From NCBI GenBank assembly GCA_902612825.1, contig CACMET010000006.1, positions 1 to 64,000 of the forward strand: DNA of 64,000 bases. The letters run 5' to 3'. Under the pieces are notes generated by a model, which did no database searches, was not told where the DNA came from, and was given only the letters and a program-made list of their open reading frames with translations. The position numbers were made by a program, and so were the translations under genes. Of the stretch, positions 35,606-46,200 are shown in pieces. How positions within the stretch are numbered: the stretch's first letter is position 1; each line of letters starts with the position of its first letter. The DNA is from an uncultured Alphaproteobacteria bacterium. Its GTDB lineage: Bacteria; Pseudomonadota; Alphaproteobacteria; HIMB59; GCA-002718135.

Positions 35606-37528
35606 ATGGCAAAAGTAATTGGTATTGATTTAGGTACAACAAACTCCTGCGTTGCAGTAATGGACGGTAAGGAAGCAAAAGTAATTGAAAACTCTGAAGG
35701 TGGAAGAACAACACCGTCAATGGTAGCATTCAGTGACACAAAAGAAAAACTTGTTGGACAATCAGCTAAAAGACAAGCAGTAACTAATTCTGAAAATACT
35801 TTATTTGCCATTAAAAGATTAATCGGAAGAACATTTGAGGATGAGGCTGTTAAGTCTGACAGCGGATTAGTACCTTATAAAATAGTAAAAGGTGATAACG
35901 GTGATGCCTGGGTAGAAGCGCGTGGAGACAAATATAGCCCAAGTCAAATTAGTGCGTTTATTTTACAAAAAATGAAAGAGACAGCAGAGTCTTATTTAGG
36001 AGATACTGTTACACAAGCAGTTATAACAGTTCCTGCTTATTTTAATGATGCTCAAAGACAAGCAACAAAAGATGCTGGAAAAATAGCTGGACTAGAGGTC
36101 TTAAGAATTATTAACGAGCCTACTGCAGCAGCGTTAGCATATGGTTTAGATAAAAAGAAAACAGGTACAGTTGCTGTTTACGATCTTGGTGGAGGTACAT
36201 TTGATATTTCTATCTTAGAAATTGGTGATGGCGTTTTTGAAGTTAAATCAACCAATGGTGATACGCACCTTGGTGGTGAAGATTTTGATCTTAAAATTAT
36301 TGATTATCTTGCCGATGAATTCAAAAAAGATAATGGTATTGATTTACGTTCAGATAAACTTGCCCTTCAACGTTTGAAGGAGGCAGCTGAGAAAGCAAAA
36401 ATTGAATTATCAAGTTCAACTGAGACAGAAGTTAACTTGCCATTCATAACAGCTGACCAATCTGGTCCTAAACATTTAACGATTAAATTATCGAGAGCCA
36501 AACTAGAAGCTATCGTTGGCGAACTTTTAAACCAAAGTTTAAAACCTTGCGAAGTGGCACTTAAAGATGCTGGTTTACAAGCTGCTGAAATCGATGATGT
36601 TATTTTAGTTGGTGGTATGACAAGAATGCCAAAAGTAACAGAGATAGTAAAAAACTTCTTTGGTAAAGAACCTAACAAAGGTGTTAACCCAGATGAGGTT
36701 GTTGCATCAGGTGCTGCTATTCAAGCAGGAGTATTACAAGGTGATGTCAAAGATGTTTTATTGCTTGATGTTACACCATTGTCACTTGGTATTGAAACAC
36801 TTGGCGGTGTATTTACAAAACTTATTGATAAAAACACAACTATCCCAACAAAAAAGAGCCAGGTATTTTCTACAGCTGAAGATAATCAGAGTGCAGTAAC
36901 AATTAGAGTATTTCAAGGTGAAAGAGAGATGGCTGCTGACAACAAATTACTAGGTCAGTTTGATTTAGTAGGTATTCCACCTGCTGCAAGAGGAATGCCT
37001 CAAATCGAGGTAACTTTTGATATCGATGCAAATGGTATTGTAAACGTTTCGGCTAAAGACAAATCAACTGGTAAAGAACAACAAATCAAGATTCAGGCTT
37101 CTGGCGGATTATCAGATGAAGAGATTGAAAAAATGGTCAAAGAGGCAGAAGAAAATGCTGAAGCTGACAAAAAGAAAAGAGAAGCTGTTGATACTAGAAA
37201 TCATGCTGATAGCTTAATTAATGAAACTGAAAAGAATCTAAAAGAGCACGGAGATAAAATTCCTGAAGCTGATAGAAATAAAATCACAGAGGATATTGAA
37301 GAGCTTAAGAAAGTTAAAGACGGCGAAGATTTAGAAGCTATAAAATCTAAAACAGAAGCATTAGTTCAGTCATCCCTAAAAATGGGTGAAGCAATTTATA
37401 AACAAAACCCTCAAGGTGCTGGACCACAACCTGATCCATCTGGTGCTGAACCATCAGCAGATAATACAAAAGATGAAAAAGTTGTAGATGCAGAATTTGA
37501 AGAAGTAGACGAAGATAAAAAAGATTAA
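35606..37528 (+). CDS. dnaK: Chaperone DnaK (Hsp70)
   Basis: ATP-dependent folding chaperone, 640 residues. [21 protein letters not shown] is the exact family start, so I use the ATG at 35606 with AAGAGG upstream and not the earlier in-frame ATG at 35573. Phosphate loops [15 protein letters not shown] and VGGMTRMP, the linker [15 protein letters not shown], the substrate-binding beta domain and the helical lid are all present. The C-terminal tail is Pro/Ala/Asp rich and acidic with an EEVDEDKKD-type end. Less AT-rich than neighbours, fitting high expression. dnaJ follows after 28 bases. Confidence 0.99.
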   Translation: MAKVIGIDLGTTNSCVAVMDGKEAKVIENSEGGRTTPSMVAFSDTKEKLVGQSAKRQAVTNSENTLFAIKRLIGRTFEDEAVKSDSGLVPYKIVKGDNGDAWVEARGDKYSPSQISAFILQKMKETAESYLGDTVTQAVITVPAYFNDAQRQATKDAGKIAGLEVLRIINEPTAAALAYGLDKKKTGTVAVYDLGGGTFDISILEIGDGVFEVKSTNGDTHLGGEDFDLKIIDYLADEFKKDNGIDLRSDKLALQRLKEAAEKAKIELSSSTETEVNLPFITADQSGPKHLTIKLSRAKLEAIVGELLNQSLKPCEVALKDAGLQAAEIDDVILVGGMTRMPKVTEIVKNFFGKEPNKGVNPDEVVASGAAIQAGVLQGDVKDVLLLDVTPLSLGIETLGGVFTKLIDKNTTIPTKKSQVFSTAEDNQSAVTIRVFQGEREMAADNKLLGQFDLVGIPPAARGMPQIEVTFDIDANGIVNVSAKDKSTGKEQQIKIQASGGLSDEEIEKMVKEAEENAEADKKKREAVDTRNHADSLINETEKNLKEHGDKIPEADRNKITEDIEELKKVKDGEDLEAIKSKTEALVQSSLKMGEAIYKQNPQGAGPQPDPSGAEPSADNTKDEKVVDAEFEEVDEDKKD

Positions 37529-37556
37529 CGCTCCATAATTTTTATAAGGAGGAGAT

Positions 37557-38690
37557 GTGGCTGATAAAGATTTCTATGAGATACTAGGTGTTCAACGAAA
37601 TGCCAGTGAAGATGAAATAAAAAAGGCTTATAGAAAACAAGCCATGAAATATCATCCTGATCGTAACAAGGATGACAAAACTGCTGAAAGAAAATTCAAA
37701 GAAGCAGCAGCAGCTTATGAAGTTCTAAAAGATTCAGAAAAGAGATCAGCTTATGATCAATATGGACACGACGCTTTCAAACAGGGTGGCATGGGTGGAG
37801 CTCAAGGCTTTGGAGATTTTGCAGGTGGCTTTTCTGATATTTTTGAAGAGTTCTTTGGTGGAGGGTTTGGAGGACAATCATCAAGAAGACGAGGACCTCA
37901 AAGAGGAAGTGATCTTCGTTATAATATGTCCGTTTCACTATTCGAAGCTTTCACTGGAAAGAAACCACAAATAAGAATTCCAACTTATGTTGGTTGTGAT
38001 GCATGTGCAGCAACTGGAAGTTCAGATAAGTCTGGACCAAGTACTTGTTCTACTTGTGGTGGTGCAGGAAAAGTTCGATCTCAACAAGGCTTCTTTTCTA
38101 TTGAAAGACCATGCCCTACATGTGGCGGAGAAGGTTCAAGTATTAAAAATCCATGTCTTAAATGTTCTGGAACTGGAAATATTAAAAAACAAAAAACAAT
38201 TTCAGTTACTATACCTGCTGGTGTTGATACAGGTACAAGAATTCGAATAGCCGGTGAGGGTGAGCCTGGTGAAAGAGGTGCAGGAAATGGGGATCTATAT
38301 ATTTTTGTTGAAGTTCAAAAGGACAAACTCTTTGAAAGGGAAGAAGAAAACTTATTTTGTGAAATACCAATTTCAATCACTACTGCTATTTTAGGTGGGG
38401 AAATAGAAGTTCCAACTATAGAAGGGAAAAAAGCTAGACTTAATATTCCAGCAGGAACTCAATCTGAGACTCAATTTAGACTACGCGGCAAAGGAATGAG
38501 TATACTACGACAAAGCAGACGCGGAGATATGTATGTTCAAGCTAATGTTGAAATACCAGTCAACCTAAATAGCAAACAAAAAGATATTTTGAGAGAGTTC
38601 GAAAATGAGGGAGGAACCTCGAAAAAACACAGTCCAAAATCACAAGGTTTTTTCTCAAAATTAAAAGAAGTCTGGGAAGATTTAACTTAA
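37557..38690 (+). CDS. dnaJ: Co-chaperone DnaJ (Hsp40)
   Basis: Type I J-protein, 377 residues, delivering clients to DnaK. J domain with HPD at MKYHPDRN near residue 33, Gly/Phe-rich region ([27 protein letters not shown]), zinc-finger region with four CxxC pairs ([32 protein letters not shown]; the first lacks the usual Gly), then the two beta domains and a C-terminal dimerisation part. Start is GTG at 37557 behind a very strong AAGGAGGAG. Probably co-transcribed with dnaK. Confidence 0.98.
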   Translation: MADKDFYEILGVQRNASEDEIKKAYRKQAMKYHPDRNKDDKTAERKFKEAAAAYEVLKDSEKRSAYDQYGHDAFKQGGMGGAQGFGDFAGGFSDIFEEFFGGGFGGQSSRRRGPQRGSDLRYNMSVSLFEAFTGKKPQIRIPTYVGCDACAATGSSDKSGPSTCSTCGGAGKVRSQQGFFSIERPCPTCGGEGSSIKNPCLKCSGTGNIKKQKTISVTIPAGVDTGTRIRIAGEGEPGERGAGNGDLYIFVEVQKDKLFEREEENLFCEIPISITTAILGGEIEVPTIEGKKARLNIPAGTQSETQFRLRGKGMSILRQSRRGDMYVQANVEIPVNLNSKQKDILREFENEGGTSKKHSPKSQGFFSKLKEVWEDLT

Positions 38691-38731
38691 TTTCTTTTCA
38701 ACTTACAATCACCAAAGTATAAGAAGTTTTT

Positions 38732-39532
38732 ATGGCAAAAATTAAAATAGCAGTTGCGGGTTGTCTTGGTCGAATGGGTCAAGAAATATCGAAACAAATT
38801 TTAAAAAATAAAAAATTAGAATTTGTAGGTGGATTTGAACACAAAAAACATAAAGATATAAACAAGCCACTAAATAAAGTTTCAGACATACAGTCTTCAA
38901 AATTAGTTAGCACTAATGCAACTCAATTAATCAAAGAAGCAAATGTCATAATTGATTTTACAACTCCTGAGTCTACGTTAGATAATTTAAAAATTGCTTC
39001 TGCAAACAAAACAGCCGTTGTTATAGGAACAACAGGAATGACAGATGCACAAAAAAAGAAAGTAAAAGGTTATTCAAAAAAAATTCCAATACTTATGTCC
39101 TCTAATATGAGTGTAGGTGTAAATTTATTGTTTAATTTAGTTCAACAAACCGCCTCAGCTTTAAAAGATACGGATTATGATATTGAAATTGCTGAGACTC
39201 ATCATAAACATAAAAAAGATGCGCCTTCTGGAACAGCTTTATCTCTTGGTGAATATGCTGCTGAGGGAAGAAAAACTAACTTAACAAAATCAAAAGTTTT
39301 AGATCGTACAAAAAAACTTTCATCTAGAAAAAAAGGTGACATCGGCTTTTCTGTTACACGAGGCGGTGAGATTGCAGGTGAACATACAGTTAGTTTTATA
39401 GGATCTAATGATAGAATAGATTTAGTACACAAAGCAAACAACAGATCTATTTTTGTGAGTGGAGCAATTGAAGCAGCGATTTTTATTTCAAAGAAAAATC
39501 ATGGCTTATTCAATTTAAAAGATATATTTTAG
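38732..39532 (+). CDS. dapB: 4-hydroxy-tetrahydrodipicolinate reductase
   Basis: NAD(P)H-dependent reduction in the lysine/diaminopimelate pathway that also feeds peptidoglycan. 266 residues. The nucleotide site is IAVAGCLGRMGQEISKQI, followed by VIDFTTPESTLDNL, VIGTTGMTDAQ and the catalytic EIAETHHKHKKDAPSGTALSLGE, with FSVTRGGEIAGEHTVSFIG at the C-terminal half. Its place after dnaK-dnaJ is typical of Alphaproteobacteria. The gap to dnaJ is 41 bases without a terminator. Confidence 0.98.
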   Translation: MAKIKIAVAGCLGRMGQEISKQILKNKKLEFVGGFEHKKHKDINKPLNKVSDIQSSKLVSTNATQLIKEANVIIDFTTPESTLDNLKIASANKTAVVIGTTGMTDAQKKKVKGYSKKIPILMSSNMSVGVNLLFNLVQQTASALKDTDYDIEIAETHHKHKKDAPSGTALSLGEYAAEGRKTNLTKSKVLDRTKKLSSRKKGDIGFSVTRGGEIAGEHTVSFIGSNDRIDLVHKANNRSIFVSGAIEAAIFISKKNHGLFNLKDIF

Positions 39533-39612
39533 AATCATTCTTAAATAAAAGTATCAAAACTTATTACATAATAATTATTTAATTTTTTCTTAAACTGGTG
39601 TACTCTTAATAT

Positions 39613-42195
39613 ATGAGAAAACTTCTCAACAGTATTTTATTTGCCATTCTATCAACATTTTTATTTAATTGCGGCGGCGGCGGCGGCATCAGCAGCAGTG
39701 GCGGTGGTGGTAGTACTGGATCTAGTACAACTAGTAATTATGGAAATCATAGTTGTTTATATAGCTGTTCTAATACATCTAATTCAAATGGATCATCCTT
39801 TGCTTCTGGCACTTCTGCTAGTTACAATGCTTCTTTAGCAAGTGCTTGGACTGGAACAAAAGAATTTGATAATGTCCTTTACAACGGCTCTGTTACTGGA
39901 GTTCAAAGTACACAGAATATTTACGAAGTAATGAATGTCCATAAGGCTTATGGATATGGTCTTTCTGGAGATGGCGAAACTATTCATATTCAAGACAGTG
40001 GGTTTGATTGGAACCACCATGAATTTAATGGAAAAACTATTACTCGTTTTCAATCAAATTATACCAGCGATACATCATCAAGTTATCATGCAAATGCAGT
40101 GGCATCAATTGCCTTAGGAGACTACAATGGTATCTCAACTGGAGATATAAATTCTTCTGATGGATCAATGATGGGAGTAGCTTACAATGCTGATTTATAT
40201 TTCTCTGATTATGATACAATAAAATCTGGATCAGACTATGCAGCTCATTGGAGCGATGCATTGGATGATGCTCCATCAACTACTGCTGCTTCAAACCATA
40301 GCTATGGTGTCAAAACTGATATTCACACAGTTTTAACTTATCAAACTAATAATAGCACGTCAGATGCTGCAACAATTGAAAATTATTTAGATGCGGCTGG
40401 TTTTTCAAGTAGTACTAGTGAAGTATCGAATTGGTTAACATCACTTAAAAATTTTCAAACAAATAAAGGTGTAATTGTTTGGGCAATTGGCAATCACTCG
40501 GATGACGGTTGGGACGCGGATAAAGTTCATTTTATGGCAGCTCTTCCAGAAATAGATTCAGACCTGAAAGGTGCTTGGTTAACAGCTTCTACTGTTGACA
40601 TTCAGGGTAGTGCAGGAAGCGAGACGTATCACAACAGATTAGGTAATTGCGGTGTCACAGCATCCTATTGTCTTACAACTGACTCATATGGGGTGGTAGT
40701 TGCAGCACACGAAAATGCAGAAACAAGTTCGGTCGACACAGATAATAGTTCAAGTTATTATGCTGCCGTAACAGGGAATTCATTTGGAGCTCCAATGATA
40801 TCAGGTTCTGTAGCACTTTTGTCCGAGGCATTTCCATCATTGACACCAAAAGAAATTGCAGCAAGACTTTTGGCCACTGCTGATAATACATGGTTTACTT
40901 CAGATGCAACAACAGAATTTTCAAATGGAGTTAAGCATGGTTTCAACTTCAGATTTGGTCACGGGATTCCTGATTTGTATGCTGCTTTACAACCAATTAC
41001 TTCAAATATGTTGGGCAACTCAGTTTTGGTTGGAGATAATATAAATAACTCTAAAGCCTATAATTTAAGTTCTTCAGGTTTAAGTCTTGGATCATCTTTT
41101 GGGGATTCTCTATCGTTAGGTTTAGAAAATGAAACAGGTGTTTTTTATGACGCTCTGTATGGAACATTTAAATATGATTTTTCAAAATCTGCAAATAAAA
41201 AAAATATTCAAAGAAATAAAAATAATTTTGAAGAACCAAAACAGTTTAGCGAGGTAAGCTCACAATCCATTGGTAACGTTAAATCTAATTTTGTTAGTTC
41301 GATAAATGTTGAAAATAATGAAAAATTTTTAGATCCTCAAAACGGGTTCTATTATTCAGTAGGTGTTAATAACTCAAATATTATTATCTCAAATAAAATG
41401 CCTTTAGAATATGTTCTGGGTTTTTACGAATTAGATAATAATACTATTTCAAGAGATAAACATTTATTTAAAATTCCATTCATTGAAGATGCAGAAAATA
41501 ATTATAGCGTTGGAACTAATATTTATAATAATGAAGATACATCAATTGCGCTTGGGTATTACAATACAGATAATAATAGTTACGATAAGCGTGGAATAGT
41601 TTCATCAATAAACTTTTCAAATAAGGACTCCAAAAACTCTTTAATTCTTGGGTATACTGAAGAAGAAAATAGATTTCTTAATTCTGATGGATACGGAGCT
41701 TTTAATATAAATGATAAAAACAATCCAACAAATTTTATTTCAAAGAAATATTTAAAAAAACTTCCATCAAATAGTGAAATTTTATTATCAGCCTCCTATG
41801 GATTTACAAATGTTAACACCAACGCAAATACATTAATAAACAAAATAGGACCTGTTGAGTCCTCTTCTTTCGGTATCAATTTTACAAAAAAAGATATTTT
41901 GAATAACAAAGATAAGTTTTCATTCACGATTTCTCAGCCGCACCGGGTTGAGTTCGGATCGGCTAATATATCAATACCTACAGGTAGAGATAAGTCAGGC
42001 AACCTATACTACAAAAATAAAGATATAAGTCTAAGTCCTTCAGGTAGACAGCTAGATTATTCATTAGATTACATCTACAATTTTTCAAAAAACCAAAGTA
42101 TCAAAACTAAAGCTTCAATTTCTACTGACTACAATCACATTAAAGATAATGATTTACAAAACGCATTGAGTTTGATGTATAATTTATCTTTTTAA
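39613..42195 (+). CDS. Lipobox-bearing subtilisin-like (S8) autotransporter
   Basis: 860 residues. N-terminal signal with Cys20 in LFNC followed by five Gly, as in NalP/SphB1-type lipidated autotransporter proteases; Asn before the Cys is unusual for a lipobox. A Ser/Gly/Asn linker leads to an S8 peptidase domain: Asp128 in IHIQDSG, His159 in SYHANAVASIALG, and Ser390 in GNSFGAPMISGSVALL. After about residue 460 comes a stretch rich in alternating strands and Asn, ending in LMYNLSF, a plausible outer-membrane barrel with terminal Phe. No separate I9 propeptide is seen. Likely a surface or released protease. A small lipoprotein gene starts on the last base of its stop codon. Confidence 0.87.
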   Translation: MRKLLNSILFAILSTFLFNCGGGGGISSSGGGGSTGSSTTSNYGNHSCLYSCSNTSNSNGSSFASGTSASYNASLASAWTGTKEFDNVLYNGSVTGVQSTQNIYEVMNVHKAYGYGLSGDGETIHIQDSGFDWNHHEFNGKTITRFQSNYTSDTSSSYHANAVASIALGDYNGISTGDINSSDGSMMGVAYNADLYFSDYDTIKSGSDYAAHWSDALDDAPSTTAASNHSYGVKTDIHTVLTYQTNNSTSDAATIENYLDAAGFSSSTSEVSNWLTSLKNFQTNKGVIVWAIGNHSDDGWDADKVHFMAALPEIDSDLKGAWLTASTVDIQGSAGSETYHNRLGNCGVTASYCLTTDSYGVVVAAHENAETSSVDTDNSSSYYAAVTGNSFGAPMISGSVALLSEAFPSLTPKEIAARLLATADNTWFTSDATTEFSNGVKHGFNFRFGHGIPDLYAALQPITSNMLGNSVLVGDNINNSKAYNLSSSGLSLGSSFGDSLSLGLENETGVFYDALYGTFKYDFSKSANKKNIQRNKNNFEEPKQFSEVSSQSIGNVKSNFVSSINVENNEKFLDPQNGFYYSVGVNNSNIIISNKMPLEYVLGFYELDNNTISRDKHLFKIPFIEDAENNYSVGTNIYNNEDTSIALGYYNTDNNSYDKRGIVSSINFSNKDSKNSLILGYTEEENRFLNSDGYGAFNINDKNNPTNFISKKYLKKLPSNSEILLSASYGFTNVNTNANTLINKIGPVESSSFGINFTKKDILNNKDKFSFTISQPHRVEFGSANISIPTGRDKSGNLYYKNKDISLSPSGRQLDYSLDYIYNFSKNQSIKTKASISTDYNHIKDNDLQNALSLMYNLSF
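39673..39687 (+). repeat. GGC trinucleotide tract after the lipobox Cys
   Basis: Five perfect GGC codons directly after the Cys codon of the autotransporter, followed by AGC and GGT runs that continue the Ser/Gly stretch. A trinucleotide tract keeps the frame when it changes length, so it can alter spacer length but not switch the gene off. Confidence 0.7.
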
Positions 42196-42569
42196 TGCAA
42201 AGATCATTAATTATTTTTTTTGTTGTTATTGTTTCTTGTACACATTTCGCACAAGATGATATTATAGTAACTGAGGATAATTTTATATTTAATCTTAGTA
42301 ATAGCAAAGCGTTTCGATCATCAATTATGAAACATTTTGATAACTTTGGAATAGCATATAACAAACATTCTATTATTGTTGATGAAGTAATAATAGATAA
42401 AAATGAATACTATCAAAGCATATTAAATAATAATAATCATATAGAGTACATAGAAGACAACCCCAATGAGATTTTTAACCTTATTTATTTTGCAGACAGA
42501 AATAATGAAGAAATAATTTTAGAATGTATCAATTCCTTCTTAAGATTTCATGCCGTTAAAAAGCTTTAA
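42195..42569 (+). CDS. Small lipoprotein coupled to the autotransporter, unknown function
   Basis: 124 residues, not recognised. MQRSLIIFFVVIVSC is a clean lipoprotein signal with Cys15. The mature part is acidic and mixed: DDIIVTEDNFIFNL, SKAFRSSIMKHFDNFGIAYN, SIIVDEVIIDKNEYYQSIL, IEYIEDNPNEIFNLIYFAD. The ATG shares a base with the stop of the subtilase gene, which means coupled translation. By position it could be an inhibitor, chaperone or docking partner of that protease, but nothing in the sequence proves it. Confidence 0.75.
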   Translation: MQRSLIIFFVVIVSCTHFAQDDIIVTEDNFIFNLSNSKAFRSSIMKHFDNFGIAYNKHSIIVDEVIIDKNEYYQSILNNNNHIEYIEDNPNEIFNLIYFADRNNEEIILECINSFLRFHAVKKL

Positions 42570-42570
42570 A

Positions 42571-43020
42571 TTAAAAAGAATTACTTAATTGTTTTTTTAT
42601 TCTAAAGTACAAGCTTTCTTTAAGATCACTATGAAGGAATGTTGCAACTTCAGTTTCTTTATCTGATTCTCTTATTGATAACTTGGAAGTATTTTTAAAT
42701 TTTGTAAAAAAAACTTTAGACCAATAAGTGCTGAATTTAGATGAATGTAAAAGTTTATCACCTTTATATTTTTTAATAGATATTTCTTTTTGATTAATTT
42801 TAATTTCATCCTTAATATTTTTTTCTTTGAAATATAAACGGATTAAATAAAAAATTATCAAGTATTCTAGCCCAAGAAATATAGATACAGGCCAAGCACC
42901 TTGTACAATTAGAAAAATAGAAAATAATGAAATCCAACTTATAAAAATAATTCCTAAAATTAAAAAGACTGATTTAGAGCAACTTTGATAAGGTCTTATA
43001 TTTTCATTCATTGAATTCAT
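42571..43020 (-). CDS. DUF2244-family membrane protein
   Basis: About 149 residues. Two transmembrane helices near the N-terminus (VFLILGIIFISWISLFSIFLIVQ and WPVSIFLGLEYLIIFYLI) enclose the short GAWP turn typical of DUF2244, and a soluble C-terminal part with IKINQKEISIKKYKGDK follows. The open frame extends to a GTG at 43071, but the ATG at 43020 (MNSMNENIRPYQS) or 43011 gives the usual length. Function unknown. In other Alphaproteobacteria DUF2244 genes also lie near dapB. Convergent with the small lipoprotein gene, one base between them. Confidence 0.83.
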   Translation of the reverse strand: MNSMNENIRPYQSCSKSVFLILGIIFISWISLFSIFLIVQGAWPVSIFLGLEYLIIFYLIRLYFKEKNIKDEIKINQKEISIKKYKGDKLLHSSKFSTYWSKVFFTKFKNTSKLSIRESDKETEVATFLHSDLKESLYFRIKKQLSNSF

Positions 43021-43078
43021 TGATTTACAATAATATAAAAACACCTTTGTGATAAAGAGACATATGTGCACAGATATT

Positions 43079-43109
43079 AAATTGATAATTTGCAGTTTAT
43101 TATCAATTT
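43079..43109. promoter_or_regulatory. 11-base inverted repeat between DUF2244 and pyc
   Basis: Perfect arms AAATTGATAAT (43079-43089) and ATTATCAATTT (43099-43109) with a 9-base spacer, in the 212-base divergent spacer. It is too AT-rich and lacks a T run to be a standard terminator in either direction, so an operator for the divergent genes is more likely. Confidence 0.4.
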
Positions 43110-43232
43110 ATAATTGCTTCCAAATCCTAAAAAATGGCTAAATTCCTTTGATCTCTTGCTAATTTAGTAAGGAACATATAGATGCATCCCCGAAAAAATA
43201 TTAAGTAATAATCCTTATTTAATGGTGGCTTG

Positions 43233-46200
43233 ATGAAAAAGATTGGTAAAATTTTAGCAGCAAACAGAAGTGAAATTGCTATTCGAATTTTTAGAGCTGC
43301 TGAAGAGTCTGGTATTAAAACAGCTGCTATTTACTCTAAAGAAGATCGTTTTGCTATTCACCGATTTAAAACGGATGAAAGTTATTTAGTTGGTGAAGGC
43401 AAAGGTCCAATTCAAGCGTATTTGGACATAGACTCGATTATTAAAATTGCTAAAGATGCAAAGGTTGATGCTATCCATCCAGGTTATGGTTTTTTATCTG
43501 AGAGTCCTGAACTAGCAGAGCAGTGTGAAAAAAATGACATAACATTTATTGGACCTAGTAAAGAAATACTAAAAAGATTTGGAAATAAAACTGAAGCTAA
43601 AAAAGTTGCGGAAGAAGCAAAGGTAGGCACCGTTCCGTCTGTTCTTGTAACAAAAGAAAATTTAAAAAGTGTTGAAAAAGAAGTTGAGAAAATTGGTTAC
43701 CCAGTAATTGTTAAAGCTAGTTGGGGTGGTGGCGGCCGAGGAATGCGTGTTGTTAGATCAAGCAATGAATTAATAGATCAAATCACAACTGCTCAAAGCG
43801 AGTCACTTAAAGCTTTTGGAAAAGATGAAGTATTTATAGAAAAATTTTTAGAAGATGCTGCACACATTGAAGTTCAAATTTTAGGTGACAAACACGGAAA
43901 TATCATACATCTTTTTGAAAGAGATTGTTCTCTTCAAAGAAGACATCAAAAGATTATTGAAAGAGCACCTGCACATTTTCTTGAAAATAAAACTCGAGAA
44001 GAAATTTGTAACGCTGCTATTAAAATTGCAAAACAAGTCAAATACTTTGGTGCAGGAACTGTTGAATTTTTGTTTGATAAAAAATCAGGTGAATTTTATT
44101 TCATTGAAGTTAATCCAAGAATTCAAGTTGAACATACAGTAACAGAAGAAGTAACTGGTATTGATATTGTAAAAGCTCAAATTAAAATTGCAGAAGGTGA
44201 AAAAATCGGCAGTCATCCAGCACTTCCTAAACAAGAAGATATTTATCTAAACGGATTTGCTATTCAATGTAGAGTTACTACTGAAGATCCGCTGAATAAT
44301 TTTATGCCAGATTATGGGAAGATAATGACTTACCGATCAGCCGCTGGTTTTGGAGTCAGGCTAGATGCAGCAAATGCTTCTTCAGGTTCGATCATCACAC
44401 CGTATTATGATTCTTTACTTGTAAAAGTAACAACTTGGGCAAAGCATCAAGACGACTGTATTAAAAGAATGGATAGGGCTTTACGAGAATTTAGAATTAG
44501 AGGTGTTAAAACAAATTTAGTATTTCTTGAGTCTCTTATAAACAATAAAGATTTTCTTGAAGGAAATTACAATACCAATTTTGTGGATACTAAAAAAGAG
44601 CTCTATGCTTATAATCCACAAAAAGATCGAGCATCAAAAATTGTATCTTATCTTGGAAACATAATTGTAAATGGACACAATGATGTATCTGGAAGAGTTA
44701 GTAGTAATTCGACTGTAGAAGTTCAAATTCCTATTTCAAACACTAAAAGTGAAAAAAATAACTATGTAAAGGATTTACAAACTTTAGGTCCAGAAAAATT
44801 TGCAAAAAAAATAAAAGCAATACCCTACACCCTAATTACTGACACAACAATGCGTGATGCACACCAATCGCTTCTTGCTACAAGAATGAGAACAGATGAT
44901 CTTATTAACATTGCTGAATATTATAGTGAAAATCTAAGCAACTTGTTCTCATTAGAATGTTGGGGCGGTGCAACTTTCGATACATCGATGCGTTTTTTAA
45001 AAGAGGATCCTTGGGATAGATTAGCAAGATTAAATAAAAGGGCGCCTAACCTTCTTAAACAAATGCTCTTTAGAGGATCTAATGCTGTTGGATATAAAAA
45101 TTATCCAGATAACGTTGTTAAACATTTCATTCAACAATCAGCAGAAGCTGGAATTGATGTATTCCGAGTTTTTGATTCATTAAACCTAATTGATAATATG
45201 CGTGTTGCAATTGATGAAGTTCGCAATCAAAATAAAATTTGTGAAGGAACTATCTGTTATACAAATGATGTAACTGATCCAAATGAGAAAAAATATACAT
45301 TAAAATATTATATTGATCTTGTTAAAGATTTAGAAAAAGCAGGAGCACATATTATTGCCATTAAAGATATGGCGGGATTAGCAAAACCTAATGCTATAAA
45401 AAAATTAGTTAATGAAATTAAACAAACAACTGATCTTCCAATTCATTTCCATACTCACGATACTTCTGGCACTTCATCAGCTTCAGTTCTCGCTGCTATT
45501 GAGGAAAAGGTCGATATCGTTGATCTTGCAATTGACTCCATGAGTGGATTAACATCACAACCTGCGCTTGGTTCAATCGTATCTATAATGAAACAAAATC
45601 ATCAAGACCCAAAACTTGATGAAGAGGCTATAAGAACACTATCTTTATATTGGGAGCAGGTACGTCAAAATTATCATGCTTTTGAAACTGATTTCAAAGG
45701 CGGAAGCTCTGATGTGTATCTTCACCAAATGCCTGGTGGTCAGTTTACGAATTTAAAAGAACAAGCGAGATCATTGGGAATTACAACTGATAAGTGGGGA
45801 ATGGTTGCTAATAAATATGCAGAGGTAAACCAACTTTTTGGTGATATTGTGAAGGTAACACCTTCTTCAAAAATTGTAGGTGATATGGCTCTTTATATGA
45901 TTGCTAATGATTTATCCAAAGAAGATGTACTAGATCCAAAAAAAGAAATTTCCTTTCCTGCTTCAGTCATAGAATTTTTTAAAGGGGATATTGGTATACC
46001 ACATGGAGGCTTTCCGAAAGAACTTCAAAAAAAAGTTCTTGGTGATACAAAACCTCTAACAAAAAGACCTGGAGAAGTTTTAGAATCAGTTGATTTAGAT
46101 AAAGAAGCAAAAAATTTAGAAGATGAAATTGGGATGAAAGTTAATCAAACACATCTAGCGTCTTACTTAATGTATCCAAAAGTTTTTAAAGATTATGTTG

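Noticed and set aside
39673-39687. GGC tract as a phase-variation switch like the poly-C tract of nalP
   Set aside because: The unit is three bases long, so slippage changes only the number of Gly and cannot shift the frame.
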